From assembly GCA_015999745.1 (NCBI GenBank), contig JAECQP010000015.1, positions 1 through 64,000 on the forward strand: a stretch of 64,000 nt of DNA, in the 5' to 3' direction. The position numbers were made by a program, and so were the translations under genes. Source of the DNA: Sphingobacteriia bacterium. GTDB taxonomy: Bacteria; Bacteroidota; Bacteroidia; Chitinophagales; Chitinophagaceae. This document shows positions 1 to 8,516 of this stretch, piece by piece. Numbering within the stretch: the first letter of the stretch is position 1; each line of letters opens with the position of its first letter. Below the pieces are notes generated by a model. The model ran no database searches, was not told the origin of the DNA, and saw only the letters and a program-made list of their open reading frames with translations.

Positions 1-304
1 CTGATTTTGGATAAAATGAATATTTTGTAAAAGTACCTGCCAGGCTTCCCATGAAATCTACGTGCTCAGTAAGTCCGTTTACATACTGTACACTCAGACC
101 CGGGGTCATTTCTGTACCTTTCGCCCATTTGTTATCCCTTAACACGCTGGAAAGAGATGTTTTACTGATTCTTTCAGCAGTATACATATCATTCAGAAAA
201 AAAGAGATGCCTAAACTTGGCCTTTTCTTATAACTTGTAGGAGTTTGGGCTGACGCAGATAGCGCAAAACCAACAACTATTAAAGAAAATAGAAATTTCT
301 TCAT
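1..304 (-). CDS. Secreted/outer-membrane protein, N-terminal part only (runs off the window)
   Basis: The first 101 codons of a minus-strand gene are present; the rest lies beyond the window edge. The ATG is at 304 and the product begins MKKFLFSLIVVGFALSASAQ, a typical Sec signal peptide with an Ala-x-Ala-Gln cleavage region. The mature part (PSLGISFFLNDMYTAERI) looks like the first strands of an outer-membrane beta-barrel or a PorP/OmpW-like protein, but no family can be fixed from so little. Cell-envelope location is inferred from the signal peptide only. Confidence 0.7.
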   Translation of the reverse strand, partial: MKKFLFSLIVVGFALSASAQTPTSYKKRPSLGISFFLNDMYTAERISKTSLSSVLRDNKWAKGTEMTPGLSVQYVNGLTEHVDFMGSLAGTFTKYSFYPKS

Positions 305-388
305 AATCAGTTTTTTATTAATTGGTGCGAAAATACAGCTAGAATTTGACTTTAGAAAATTAAGATAAGTTTATCTTTTTAATAATTT

Positions 389-919
389 TTATTGATTTAA
401 GGGCTTTTCTATGACCTCGAGTTTCACTTTTGTCAGCCCCCTGGACATAAAATCGAGCTTTTGGGCGGCAATGCGACTCAAATCGATCACCCGCCCCTTT
501 CTTTTCATGTTCGGATGCATCCGGTCATTGATTCTGACTACCACCGTTTTACCGTTTCTCAGGTTGGTTACCCGTACCCATGTATTGAGTTTCAGGTTGT
601 TACTGGCTCCTGTAAACTTCTTGTTGCGGTAAATTTCACCGGTAGCCGTTTTGGTACCGTCCAGTCGGGCACTATAAAAGCTGGCGATACCCGTAATCAC
701 TTTACCGGTTAATACCACGGAATCGGAAGCAACAGTACCGGAGTCTGCCAGGATTTTTGAAGAATCTGCTATTTTCAGGGAGTCTGTAGCAAGTGGAATG
801 GTATCTCTGTTTACCGTAATGACCGTATCTGTAAGTTCCGCCTTCATCCCACTATCGGGCTGCGCTGGTACCAGGTACAGCGTTCCAACAGAGAAAAGAA
901 GAAAGAGGAATCTAAACAT
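389..919 (-). CDS. RlpA-like double-psi beta-barrel protein
   Basis: A 176-residue secreted protein with an N-terminal signal peptide (MFRFLFLLFSVGTLYLVPAQ), a Thr/Ser/Asp-rich spacer to about residue 75, and an RlpA-type double-psi beta-barrel from about 78 to 170. Visible family hallmarks are GIASFYS, the TATGE segment, WVRVTNLRNGKTVVVRINDR and VIDLSRIAAQKL. RlpA proteins of other bacteria bind or cleave denuded peptidoglycan; lytic activity here is inferred from family only. There is no SPOR domain, which many proteobacterial RlpA proteins carry. It lies downstream of the aromatic block but is separated by about 190 bp, so it is probably transcribed on its own. Confidence 0.8.
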   Translation of the reverse strand: MFRFLFLLFSVGTLYLVPAQPDSGMKAELTDTVITVNRDTIPLATDSLKIADSSKILADSGTVASDSVVLTGKVITGIASFYSARLDGTKTATGEIYRNKKFTGASNNLKLNTWVRVTNLRNGKTVVVRINDRMHPNMKRKGRVIDLSRIAAQKLDFMSRGLTKVKLEVIEKPLNQ

Positions 920-927
920 ATTAAATA

Positions 928-1055
928 TAAACTTAATTTAAAAATCCGGCCTCACATCAATATAACCCATAAAATGGATATTGGCGTATTGGCCCCGAAT
1001 GAATACGGGGGCTATTACCAAATACTATGCCAAAGGGCATCGTATATTAAGTTTA
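928..1055 (-). promoter_or_regulatory. Possible structured 5' leader of the RlpA-like gene
   Basis: The gap between the RlpA-like gene and the DUF952 gene holds a 10-bp complementary pair, TAAACTTAAT at 928-937 and ATTAAGTTTA at 1046-1055. It brackets smaller hairpins, including CCCCG/CGGGG around 993-1012 and TGCC/GGCA around 1028-1039. In the minus-strand RNA the distal arm ends 9 nt before the start codon, so a closed stem would sit on the ribosome-binding region. No known riboswitch class is recognised and the pairing may be chance in AT-rich DNA. Confidence 0.25.
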
Positions 1056-1110
1056 ATTAGATGTTTTTTACAACAGATTGATAATCAACAATCAAATAAG
1101 GAGACTTTTA

Positions 1111-1428
1111 TCAGGCGACATCAGTCACTTCCACCACTGCGTTGAGGTTTAAAGCACCGTGTATATGGGGAAATACCTCGTCAATAGAACCGGCCAGCTC
1201 AAAAACAAGGGGCCTGTCTATCTTTTCTTTTTCAATTTTCAGCTTAACCAGGCCTGTTTTTCCGGCATAATACCTTTGCAATACACCGGGAACCTGGTCC
1301 TCGGTACTGCAATGCATAAAACCTTCTGTTTCAAGGGTATCGGCTTCATATTGACCTTTTTGTTGTGCTTCTTCCCAGGCTTTCCGGGTAGTGATATGAT
1401 ATATATAGTCTGAATTCATGGTTGTCAT
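1111..1428 (-). CDS. DUF952 family protein
   Basis: A 105-residue protein with the DUF952 pattern: an N-terminal IYHITTRKAWEEAQ segment, the central GFMHCSTEDQVPGVLQRYY and C-terminal FPHIHGALNLNAVV. The biochemical role of the family is not established. The ATG at 1428 follows the aroC stop codon with no gap (TAA then ATG), so it is almost certainly translated from the aroC transcript as the last gene of the aromatic block. A second in-frame ATG lies three codons in (1419). Confidence 0.85.
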   Translation of the reverse strand: MTTMNSDYIYHITTRKAWEEAQQKGQYEADTLETEGFMHCSTEDQVPGVLQRYYAGKTGLVKLKIEKEKIDRPLVFELAGSIDEVFPHIHGALNLNAVVEVTDVA

Positions 1429-2427
1429 TTAAATAATTCTTTTAATGCGCTGCTCTAATAACATCAAATCGGTCATAATTATTGCAGTCACCGCCTCCAG
1501 TATAACCGGAACCCTTAGTGCTATGCACAGGTCGTGCCTGCCTTTTACTGAGAACGTTTCTGTCTGGTTGGTTTCCCGGTTCCAGGAAACCTGCTCTTTG
1601 GGGGTGGATGAAGTTGGTTTGACGGCAATCCGGTAAACCAGGTCGTTCCCGTTGGTAATGCCCCCTACTACCCCTCCGGCATGGTTGGTGGTGGTTTTTC
1701 CGCTTGCATCTGCAATCGGGTCATTGTGTTCTACCCCAAACATGCTGGCTGCGGCAAAGCCGGTACCAAATTCAATTCCACGAACGGCGGGAATGGCGAA
1801 TACGGCATGGCTGATCAGTGATTCTACTGAATCAAAGAAATGTTCTCCCAGCCCAACCGGCAAACCGGTTACGGTGCATTCCACTATTCCACCCACACTG
1901 TCTTTGGCTTCGATGGCTTTTTCCAGGCCTTTCTCCGGATCTGTTTCCCCACCGATCTCCGTAATTTTTGCCACTGCTTTAATATCAGCGGTGGCCAGTA
2001 TTTTTTTTGCAATCACCCCGGCTGCTACCAGGCAAACCGTTAACCTGCCGCTGAAATGTCCGCCCCCTCTGAAATCTTCATGCCCGCCATATTTCACATT
2101 TGCGGTAAAGTCGGCATGGCCGGGTCTTGGAACCGCCCGCTGTTTTTCATAATCACCACTGCGGGTATTGTTGTTTTCAAATAATATCGTGATGGGCGCC
2201 CCGGTGGTTTTGTCATTAAAGATGCCGCTTTTAAAAATGGGCAGATCGTCTTCTTTCCGGGGAGTGGTTCCTTTTTGGACACCGCCTTTTCTTCTTTCAA
2301 TATCTTCTGTAAAATCTGCTTCACTGATGGGCAATCCGGCAGGACAGCCATCAATCACAATGCCTACACTTTCGCCGTGTGATTCGCCGAAAATATGTAT
2401 CCTGAATAATTGTCCGAGTGAGTTCAC
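1429..2427 (-). CDS. aroC: Chorismate synthase
   Basis: Converts 5-enolpyruvylshikimate 3-phosphate to chorismate with reduced FMN, the last common step of the shikimate pathway. The 332-residue product carries the family signatures FGESHGESVGIVIDGCPAG near the N-terminus, the RRKGG/GTTPRKE stretch, RPGHADFTANVKYGGHEDFRGGGHFSGR, and a C-terminal NHAGGVVGGITNG...KPTSSTPKEQ...GRHD. It is somewhat shorter than proteobacterial AroC (about 360) but no motif is missing. It sits 52 bp after aroA and abuts the DUF952 gene. Confidence 0.97.
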   Translation of the reverse strand: MNSLGQLFRIHIFGESHGESVGIVIDGCPAGLPISEADFTEDIERRKGGVQKGTTPRKEDDLPIFKSGIFNDKTTGAPITILFENNNTRSGDYEKQRAVPRPGHADFTANVKYGGHEDFRGGGHFSGRLTVCLVAAGVIAKKILATADIKAVAKITEIGGETDPEKGLEKAIEAKDSVGGIVECTVTGLPVGLGEHFFDSVESLISHAVFAIPAVRGIEFGTGFAAASMFGVEHNDPIADASGKTTTNHAGGVVGGITNGNDLVYRIAVKPTSSTPKEQVSWNRETNQTETFSVKGRHDLCIALRVPVILEAVTAIIMTDLMLLEQRIKRII

Positions 2428-2479
2428 TTGATTCGTTTAATGGTTTTATCTTATTCCGTTGGGGTTAAGGGGACTCAAA

Positions 2480-3772
2480 TTAATGCAATCCTTCCACCTT
2501 TACACCCAATTGTTGCAAATGCCTGTAAAAATCAGGGTAAGATTTATTAATGGCATCCGCGGCTTCAATCTGAACAGGCCCGTGAGCCTTCAGCGCTGCG
2601 ATGGCACAGGCCATGGCTATCCGGTGATCGTGACGGGAATGTACCGTTGCGCTTTGCACCGCCCCTGCCGCATGTCCCTTCACCAGCATCAGGTTATCCT
2701 GAAGCTCAATTTCAACCCCCAATTTACCAAACTCTTCCTGTAAGGTCAACCCCCGGTCACTTTCCTTGTGCGCAAGCCGGTTAACGCCTTCTATCACCGT
2801 TGTTCCTTCGCAATAACTTGCCAGGGCCACCAGTGGCGGAAACAAATCCGGGCAATCGGTTGCATTAAAATGAAATGCTTTTAATGGCAATGGCCCTACC
2901 TGGATGAATTTTTCGCGGATGGAAAGTGCACAACCTGCACTGCTCAATGCCTGCAGGATGGCTTTATCGGCCTGAGTGGAAAACAAATCCAATCCTTCTA
3001 CTACTATCTCGCCGGCAATCGCTCCCGCTACCAGCAGGAATGCTGCGCCACTCCAGTCGCCCTCTACCTGATAGGTCATCAGGCTTCCTTCGGAAGACTC
3101 CACCTTACCGGTATTTCCTTTAAACCGGAAGGTTTCATATTGATCATTCTCCACATCCCATCCAAAATGTTGCATGATCCGGAGCGTGAGGTCTATATAA
3201 GGTTTACTCTTCAGGTCTTTTACCCGAATGGCTACATCCTTTGCTCCGGCTGCACCGTAGGCCATGAGTAACCCGGTGAGGAACTGCGAACTCAATGAGC
3301 CGTCTATGTCAATATTGGCCGGTGTTAATGGTCCTTGTATCCTGAGCGGAAGTTTACCTTCGTTAGACTGAATCTTTACGCCCAGTTTGGGAAATACCTC
3401 ATCAAAGAAATGCATGGGCCTTGTTTGTAAGCTTCCGGTTCCGTTTACAGTCAACTCCCTGTTACTCAGCGCGGCCAGTGGAGTGAACATTCTGATACCC
3501 AGCCCGCTTTCCCCGCAGTTCATTTCGCCGGATACCGGATCAATGCCGCGGGAACTGATCAACAGGTCTCCATTGGCATCGTACTGTATGGTTGCGCCCA
3601 GTTTCTGAATCACGCCAACAGCCGCCAGGTCGTCGTTGCTGTTGCCCGGATTAATAATACGGGTTAGGCCTTTGCGCAGCAATGCTGCAGCACAGGCGCG
3701 CTGCATGCTGCTTTTTCCGGCAGCCGCACGGATATTTCCCCGAATATCAGATGGATAGATGATCACATTCAT
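2480..3772 (-). CDS. aroA: 3-phosphoshikimate 1-carboxyvinyltransferase (EPSP synthase)
   Basis: Transfers the enolpyruvyl group of PEP to shikimate 3-phosphate in the cytosol. The 430-residue protein has the expected two-lobed EPSP synthase features: a substrate-loop segment KSSMQRACAAALL near residue 20, NCGESGLGIRMFTPLAAL around 88-105, GSLSSQFLTGLLMA in the middle, and KESDRGLTLQEEF and SRHDHRIAMACAIAAL near the C-terminus. It follows aroB by 22 bp on the same strand, so it is part of the aromatic operon. The N-terminal segment is slightly divergent but all key regions are intact. Confidence 0.95.
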   Translation of the reverse strand: MNVIIYPSDIRGNIRAAAGKSSMQRACAAALLRKGLTRIINPGNSNDDLAAVGVIQKLGATIQYDANGDLLISSRGIDPVSGEMNCGESGLGIRMFTPLAALSNRELTVNGTGSLQTRPMHFFDEVFPKLGVKIQSNEGKLPLRIQGPLTPANIDIDGSLSSQFLTGLLMAYGAAGAKDVAIRVKDLKSKPYIDLTLRIMQHFGWDVENDQYETFRFKGNTGKVESSEGSLMTYQVEGDWSGAAFLLVAGAIAGEIVVEGLDLFSTQADKAILQALSSAGCALSIREKFIQVGPLPLKAFHFNATDCPDLFPPLVALASYCEGTTVIEGVNRLAHKESDRGLTLQEEFGKLGVEIELQDNLMLVKGHAAGAVQSATVHSRHDHRIAMACAIAALKAHGPVQIEAADAINKSYPDFYRHLQQLGVKVEGLH

Positions 3773-3794
3773 AGCCGCCTATTCCGCTTATTTT

Positions 3795-4814
3795 TTAAAA
3801 TTTCCTGAATATGTCCTGAAGTTGAACCAGGAGTAAGGGTTGTATTACCCCCTTGCCTATTTTCTGGAGAAGAATATAGTTGATGGAAACATTTTCTTTC
3901 TTCTTGTCTTTGAGCAACACTTTGAATGCTTTCTTTGCATCAAATTCCACCACGGTTGGCAGTCCGTATTTATTCAGCAGCGCAATCAACTGGTCTGCGC
4001 CGGTGAAGAACTTCAATTCTTTAGACATCAGTGCAGCATAGGTCATTCCAATACTGATGGCCTGCCCATGACTTAGTTCGTACATGTTTTCAATGGCATG
4101 CCCAAGTGTGTGTCCGAAGTTCAGCAGTTTGCGTTCTCCTTTTTCAAACTCATCGTTCACCACTACTTTGATTTTGATCAAAGCATTGCGTTGGACCAGT
4201 TTGGCCAGGAGTATTTTGTCCTTCCGGTATTTTGCCAGGCTGTTGGATTCCAGTTCTTTAAACATAACCGCATCTTTGATGGCAGCATGTTTGATGATTT
4301 CTGCAAATCCGTTCTGCCATTCATTCAATGGCAAGGTTTTCAACAGTGTATAATCGTATAATAGAAAGGATGGTTGCCTGATCAGCCCTACCATGTTTTT
4401 ATAAACACCTACATCAATTCCGTTCTTACCGCCGATGGCTGCATCTACCATTGCAAGTATGGAAGTTGGAACAAAACCGAATTCGATACCGCGCATATAA
4501 ATGCCAGCCACATAACCGGTGATATCCGTAATCACCCCTCCGCCAAAACCCACCAGTACAGACTGGCGGTCGGCGCCAAGTGCAATCAACTGATCAACCA
4601 CTACATCTACCGTTTGCTGCACTTTAAATTGCTCTCCGGGTTTGAGTACAATGGTATTCCAGCCCCTGAGCTTTCTTTTATGGGCATCAAAAAGATGTTC
4701 ATCGGTGATGATAACTGCTTTCTCTTTTGAAACCAGTTTTTCCAGATGAGAAAATTCAGCGTCAAAATAGAAAGCAGTTTGCCTGGTAGAAAATGAAATA
4801 GTCTTCTTCTGCAT
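3795..4814 (-). CDS. aroB: 3-dehydroquinate synthase
   Basis: Cyclises DAHP to 3-dehydroquinate, the second shikimate step, using NAD and a divalent metal. The 339-residue protein shows the NAD-binding GFGGGVITDITGYVAGIYMRG, the VPTSILAMVDAAIGGKNGIDV segment, NGFAEIIKHAAI, and the metal-ligand stretch NFGHTLGHAIE. Length is normal for the family. It starts 1 bp downstream of the DAHP synthase/chorismate mutase stop, which indicates tight translational coupling. Confidence 0.97.
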   Translation of the reverse strand: MQKKTISFSTRQTAFYFDAEFSHLEKLVSKEKAVIITDEHLFDAHKRKLRGWNTIVLKPGEQFKVQQTVDVVVDQLIALGADRQSVLVGFGGGVITDITGYVAGIYMRGIEFGFVPTSILAMVDAAIGGKNGIDVGVYKNMVGLIRQPSFLLYDYTLLKTLPLNEWQNGFAEIIKHAAIKDAVMFKELESNSLAKYRKDKILLAKLVQRNALIKIKVVVNDEFEKGERKLLNFGHTLGHAIENMYELSHGQAISIGMTYAALMSKELKFFTGADQLIALLNKYGLPTVVEFDAKKAFKVLLKDKKKENVSINYILLQKIGKGVIQPLLLVQLQDIFRKF

Positions 4815-4815
4815 A

Positions 4816-5901
4816 CTATGAATTCATGATCTTGTTCTGGTGATTGATACTTTCCATATGCACCGCATCAAAATACTTGGTAATAAATTCCTTACCCAGT
4901 CCCAGTTGCTCGCCTTTAACAAAAGCCCTTTCCAGAATTTCATTCCAGCGGTTGGTTTGCAATATGGTGATATTATTGTCCTTTTTGTATTGGCCAATTT
5001 GCTCTGCCACTTTCATGCGCTGACCCAGTAACTGCATCAGTTCATCATCCAGGTGGTTGATCTGTGAACGCATTTTTTCCATTTGCGCATGCAGCTCCTC
5101 AGAATTGATATCTTCTTTTCTCCATTTAATGCTGTTGAGCATTTCAGCCAGGCGCTCAGGGGTTACCTGTTGCTTGGCATCGCTCCATGCATTATCGGGA
5201 TCAATATGACTTTCAATGATCAGCCCATCAAAATCAAGGTCAATCGCCTTCTGTGCCACAGCCGCCAGGATATCCCTTCTACCGCAGATATGTGAAGGAT
5301 CGTTTATCATCAGCATACCCGGGTTACGTCGCTTCATTTCAATTGCCAGGTGCCACATGGGGGCATTCCGGTATTCCGTATTTCCATAAGAACTGAATCC
5401 ACGGTGAATCAGGCCGATGTTTTGGATGCCTGCTTTTGCAACCCGCTCAACCGCGCCAATCCATAATTCCAGATCGGGGTTAATCGGGTTTTTAATCAGC
5501 ACAGGCACATCCACACCTTTCAGTGCATCTGCTACATCCTGAACACTGAATGGGTTTACGGTAGTACGTGCCCCAATCCATAATACATCCACACCAAAAT
5601 GCAATGCATCTTCCACCTGTTTACCGGTTGCTACCTCTATTGCTACAGGAAGCCCTGTCGCTTTACGCGCCTGCTGAAGCCAGGGCAATCCCTTTGTTCC
5701 CACACCTTCAAAACTGCCGGGGCGTGTTCTTGGCTTCCAGATTCCTGCACGCAGGATATCCACCTTGCCTGTTGCAGCAAGCCGTATAGCAGTCTGCATC
5801 ACCTGTTCTTCTGTTTCTGCACTGCATGGACCGGAAATAATCAGCGGTCTCTTGGTCAGCAGTTGCTTAATGTCAACTGCCTGTTGAAGGGTCTGTTCCA
5901 T
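4816..5901 (-). CDS. Bifunctional DAHP synthase / chorismate mutase (type II)
   Basis: A 361-residue fusion. Residues about 1-255 are a type I-beta-like DAHP synthase (PLIISGPCSAETEEQ, ILRAGIWKPRTRPGSFEG, LIHRGFSSYGNTEYRNAP, ICGRRDILAAVAQKA), which condenses PEP and erythrose 4-phosphate. Residues about 265-350 are an AroQ-class chorismate mutase (MRSQINHLDDELMQLLGQRMKVAEQIGQYK), which makes prephenate. The enzyme therefore acts at the entry and at the Phe/Tyr branch point; in related fusions the mutase domain also serves as the prephenate/chorismate feedback sensor, which is inference here. It is followed by aroB with a 1-bp gap. Confidence 0.95.
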   Translation of the reverse strand: MEQTLQQAVDIKQLLTKRPLIISGPCSAETEEQVMQTAIRLAATGKVDILRAGIWKPRTRPGSFEGVGTKGLPWLQQARKATGLPVAIEVATGKQVEDALHFGVDVLWIGARTTVNPFSVQDVADALKGVDVPVLIKNPINPDLELWIGAVERVAKAGIQNIGLIHRGFSSYGNTEYRNAPMWHLAIEMKRRNPGMLMINDPSHICGRRDILAAVAQKAIDLDFDGLIIESHIDPDNAWSDAKQQVTPERLAEMLNSIKWRKEDINSEELHAQMEKMRSQINHLDDELMQLLGQRMKVAEQIGQYKKDNNITILQTNRWNEILERAFVKGEQLGLGKEFITKYFDAVHMESINHQNKIMNS

Positions 5902-5927
5902 AAAAGTTGTTCTTTGTTATTTTAAAA

Positions 5928-7616
5928 CTATCTTCTTCCTCCGCTGTCTGCATCGTTCATTCTGATCCTTCTTCCCTTGTAGTTCTTACCATCCAGGGAA
6001 CGGATCATTTGCTGCGCAGCTCCTTTTTCAATTTCAATCCAACTGTTCATATCTTTCATATCAATTCTGCCGAGTGCTTCTTTTTTCAGATCGCTCATAT
6101 CCAGGATGAACTGCAGGAAACTGGCTTTGAAGAAACCATCCTTGGTTCCGAGGTTCACAAACAATCTGCTGTAACCGCCGCCGCTGCCGCCTCTGCTGTA
6201 TTCCTTTCTGCCATCGCCTCTGCCTCCGTCCCTTTCCCTGGTACTGCTTCTGTCTCCGCCCCTTTCAGCAGGTTCTCTCCTGCCCTTATCGCGCAGGTTC
6301 AGGTCTTCTGCATTTTCATAGTATTTCAGGAATCGGTCAAACTCCATGGCAGCCACTCTCTTCAGTACATCTTCCTTACTTACATCTGCAAATCGCTCTG
6401 CAAGCATCGGCACATAGGTTTCATAATCGCCATGGCTGATATCAGTGCTCAGCAACTTGTCCATAAAATGGAAGAACTGCTTCCGGCAAACATCTTTCCC
6501 GGAAGGAATATCCAGCTTATGAAACTGAGAATTATTAATCCTCTCAATCTGCTTCAGCTTATAGGCTTCCTTGGCATGAATAATGGAAATACAGATCCCC
6601 TGGTTCCCGGCACGGCCGGTACGGCCGCTACGGTGGGTATATACTTCCACATCATCCGGCAGTTCATAGTTGATTACATGGGTAATACCCTGTACATCAA
6701 TCCCCCTTGCCGCAACGTCGGTCGCAATCAGCAACTGAAGGCTCTTATCGCGGAACTGCCCCATTACTTTATCACGTTGCCCCTGTGTAAGGTCTCCGTG
6801 CAAGGCATCAATATCATATCCCTCCCTGGTCAGCTTCTCGGAAATCTCCTGTGCATCTATCTTGGTTCTGGTAAAAATGATCCCATAGATACCAGGATTA
6901 AAGTCGATGATCCGCTTCAGTGTTTCATAACGGTGCTGCGCGGTAGTGAGATAATACTGGTGGTCAATGCTCTTGTTGGCCATATTCACTTTACCAACAG
7001 TAACTTCCTTCGGATCCTTCATATAGCGTTTGCTCACTTTTCGTATTTCCGGTGGCATGGTTGCACTGAACAACCAGGTACTGTCCCGCTGAGGGGTATT
7101 CTTCAGAATGAATTCAATATCATCCTGGAATCCCATGTTCAGCATTTCATCGGCCTCATCCAATACCACATATTTGATCTGCTCCAGATTGATTGCTTTT
7201 CGCTCGATCAGATCAATCAATCTTCCCGGGGTAGCCACTACAATCTGTACGCCTCTTTTCAGGTCGCGGATCTGCAGGCCGATGGAGGAACCTCCATACA
7301 CTGCCACAACAGAAACGCCGGTCATGTATTTCTTAAAGAGTTCTATCTCTTTTACAATCTGCAGGCAAAGTTCACGGGTAGGACATACCACCAGTGCCTG
7401 GGGATATTTCGCCGCTGCATCAATTACATGAAGCAGCGGTAAGCCAAATGCTGCTGTTTTTCCTGTTCCGGTTTGCGCCAAACCGATAAAATCTGTGGTA
7501 CCGCTTAATAAAACCGGTATCGCTTGTTCTTGAATTGCGGTTGGGTTCACATACCCCAACTCTGTGGTTGCACGAATCAATCTCTCATCAATTCCCAACC
7601 CTTCGAATGTCATCAT
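5928..7616 (-). CDS. DEAD-box RNA helicase with DbpA-type RNA-binding domain
   Basis: An ATP-dependent RNA helicase of 562 residues. Visible motifs are Walker A AQTGTGKT (47-54), PTREL (79-83), DEAD (153-156), SAT (184-186), ATDVAARGID and HRSGRTGRAG (328-337). An Arg/Gly/Asp-rich linker (about 443-482) leads to a DbpA-like RNA-binding domain (about 482-555; LFVNLGTKDGF, KNYKGRRIRMNDA). The layout resembles DeaD/CsdA-type proteins in ribosome assembly or RNA turnover; the substrate is unknown. It sits between tyrA and the DAHP synthase gene, yet has no obvious link to aromatic synthesis, and it probably has its own promoter at 7634-7641. Confidence 0.95.
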   Translation of the reverse strand: MMTFEGLGIDERLIRATTELGYVNPTAIQEQAIPVLLSGTTDFIGLAQTGTGKTAAFGLPLLHVIDAAAKYPQALVVCPTRELCLQIVKEIELFKKYMTGVSVVAVYGGSSIGLQIRDLKRGVQIVVATPGRLIDLIERKAINLEQIKYVVLDEADEMLNMGFQDDIEFILKNTPQRDSTWLFSATMPPEIRKVSKRYMKDPKEVTVGKVNMANKSIDHQYYLTTAQHRYETLKRIIDFNPGIYGIIFTRTKIDAQEISEKLTREGYDIDALHGDLTQGQRDKVMGQFRDKSLQLLIATDVAARGIDVQGITHVINYELPDDVEVYTHRSGRTGRAGNQGICISIIHAKEAYKLKQIERINNSQFHKLDIPSGKDVCRKQFFHFMDKLLSTDISHGDYETYVPMLAERFADVSKEDVLKRVAAMEFDRFLKYYENAEDLNLRDKGRREPAERGGDRSSTRERDGGRGDGRKEYSRGGSGGGYSRLFVNLGTKDGFFKASFLQFILDMSDLKKEALGRIDMKDMNSWIEIEKGAAQQMIRSLDGKNYKGRRIRMNDADSGGRR

Positions 7617-7633
7617 TTAATTTAAAATTTGCG

Positions 7634-7641
7634 CAAAGGTA
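7634..7641 (-). promoter_or_regulatory. Putative -7 box for the DEAD-box helicase gene
   Basis: In the 51-bp gap between tyrA and the helicase gene the minus strand reads TACCTTTG, an exact match to the Bacteroidota -7 consensus TAnnTTTG, 18 bp before the helicase ATG. No clear TTTG -33 element is visible upstream. If used, the helicase and the aro genes behind it can be transcribed independently of the pheA attenuator. Confidence 0.5.
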
Positions 7642-7667
7642 CTCTATATATAGCTTTGCTCGTTTTT

Positions 7668-8507
7668 TTACTTCAGGATCCGCCTGATTCCGTTTGCTTT
7701 TTTAATCAATTCTTCCAAATACGTGTAATTCTCTTTTTCCAGACAGGATTTAAATTTCCTTAATTGAACGATTAACTCGTTCAATACGTCCAGTACATTG
7801 TCCCTGTTCTGCATAAAAATGGGCACCCACATGTCCGGATTACTTTTTGCCAACCGTACTGTACTCTCAAAACCACCGCTGGCCAGCTCAAAAATGGCAT
7901 CTTCTTCCCTCTCTTTCTCCAAAACCGTATTCGCAAGCGCAAAAGAAGTTATATGAGAAATATGACTAATATACGCCACATGCATATCGTGATCTGCCGC
8001 ATTCATGTACAGAATATGCATATTCAGTAACCCGTATATTTTTTCCACCAGTGCAACTGCATCCGCATCACTTTCTTCTTTATTGCAGATAACCGTTGCT
8101 TTTTTGGCAAAAGCGTCTTTCACCGCGGCGGCAGGACCGCTGTTTTCCGTACCCCACATAGGGTGTGTTGCCACAAACCGTTTCCGGTTCGGATGGTTCA
8201 CAATAGCGGCGCAAATGCTGTTTTTGGTAGAACCCACATCAAACACCACCTGTTGCTGCACCCGGTCCAGTATAACCGGCAGCAATTTTTCCGCAGCGCC
8301 AATGGGGGTAGCCAGCAGTACAATATCCGATTCATCCACGGCTTTTTCCAGTGTGGCACATTCGTCTACCAGCCCCAGTTCTACAGCCTGTTTAGCATGT
8401 TCCGGATTGGCGTCTACACCAATCACCCTGTTTACCAGGCCTTTTTCCTTCAATGTCAGCGCCATGGAACCTCCTATCAAACCAACACCTATTACTGCAA
8501 TTGTCAT
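7668..8507 (-). CDS. tyrA: Prephenate dehydrogenase
   Basis: Oxidatively decarboxylates prephenate to 4-hydroxyphenylpyruvate, the tyrosine branch. The 279-residue protein starts with the dinucleotide-binding fold AVIGVGLIGGSMALTLKEKG (GxGxxGG), followed by VFDVGSTKNSI, THPMWGTENSGP (the conserved substrate-binding HPM..G.E segment) and the helical C-terminal dimerisation half (DHDMHVAYISHISH). No ACT or mutase domain is attached; the mutase is supplied by the DAHP synthase fusion. It starts 9 bp after the aminotransferase gene. Confidence 0.95.
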   Translation of the reverse strand: MTIAVIGVGLIGGSMALTLKEKGLVNRVIGVDANPEHAKQAVELGLVDECATLEKAVDESDIVLLATPIGAAEKLLPVILDRVQQQVVFDVGSTKNSICAAIVNHPNRKRFVATHPMWGTENSGPAAAVKDAFAKKATVICNKEESDADAVALVEKIYGLLNMHILYMNAADHDMHVAYISHISHITSFALANTVLEKEREEDAIFELASGGFESTVRLAKSNPDMWVPIFMQNRDNVLDVLNELIVQLRKFKSCLEKENYTYLEELIKKANGIRRILK

Positions 8508-8516
8508 AATTATTCA

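Noticed and set aside
5907..7442. Long plus-strand open frame of 511 codons opposite the helicase gene
   Set aside because: It is antisense to a protein with all DEAD-box motifs and its translation has the biased composition of a shadow frame.
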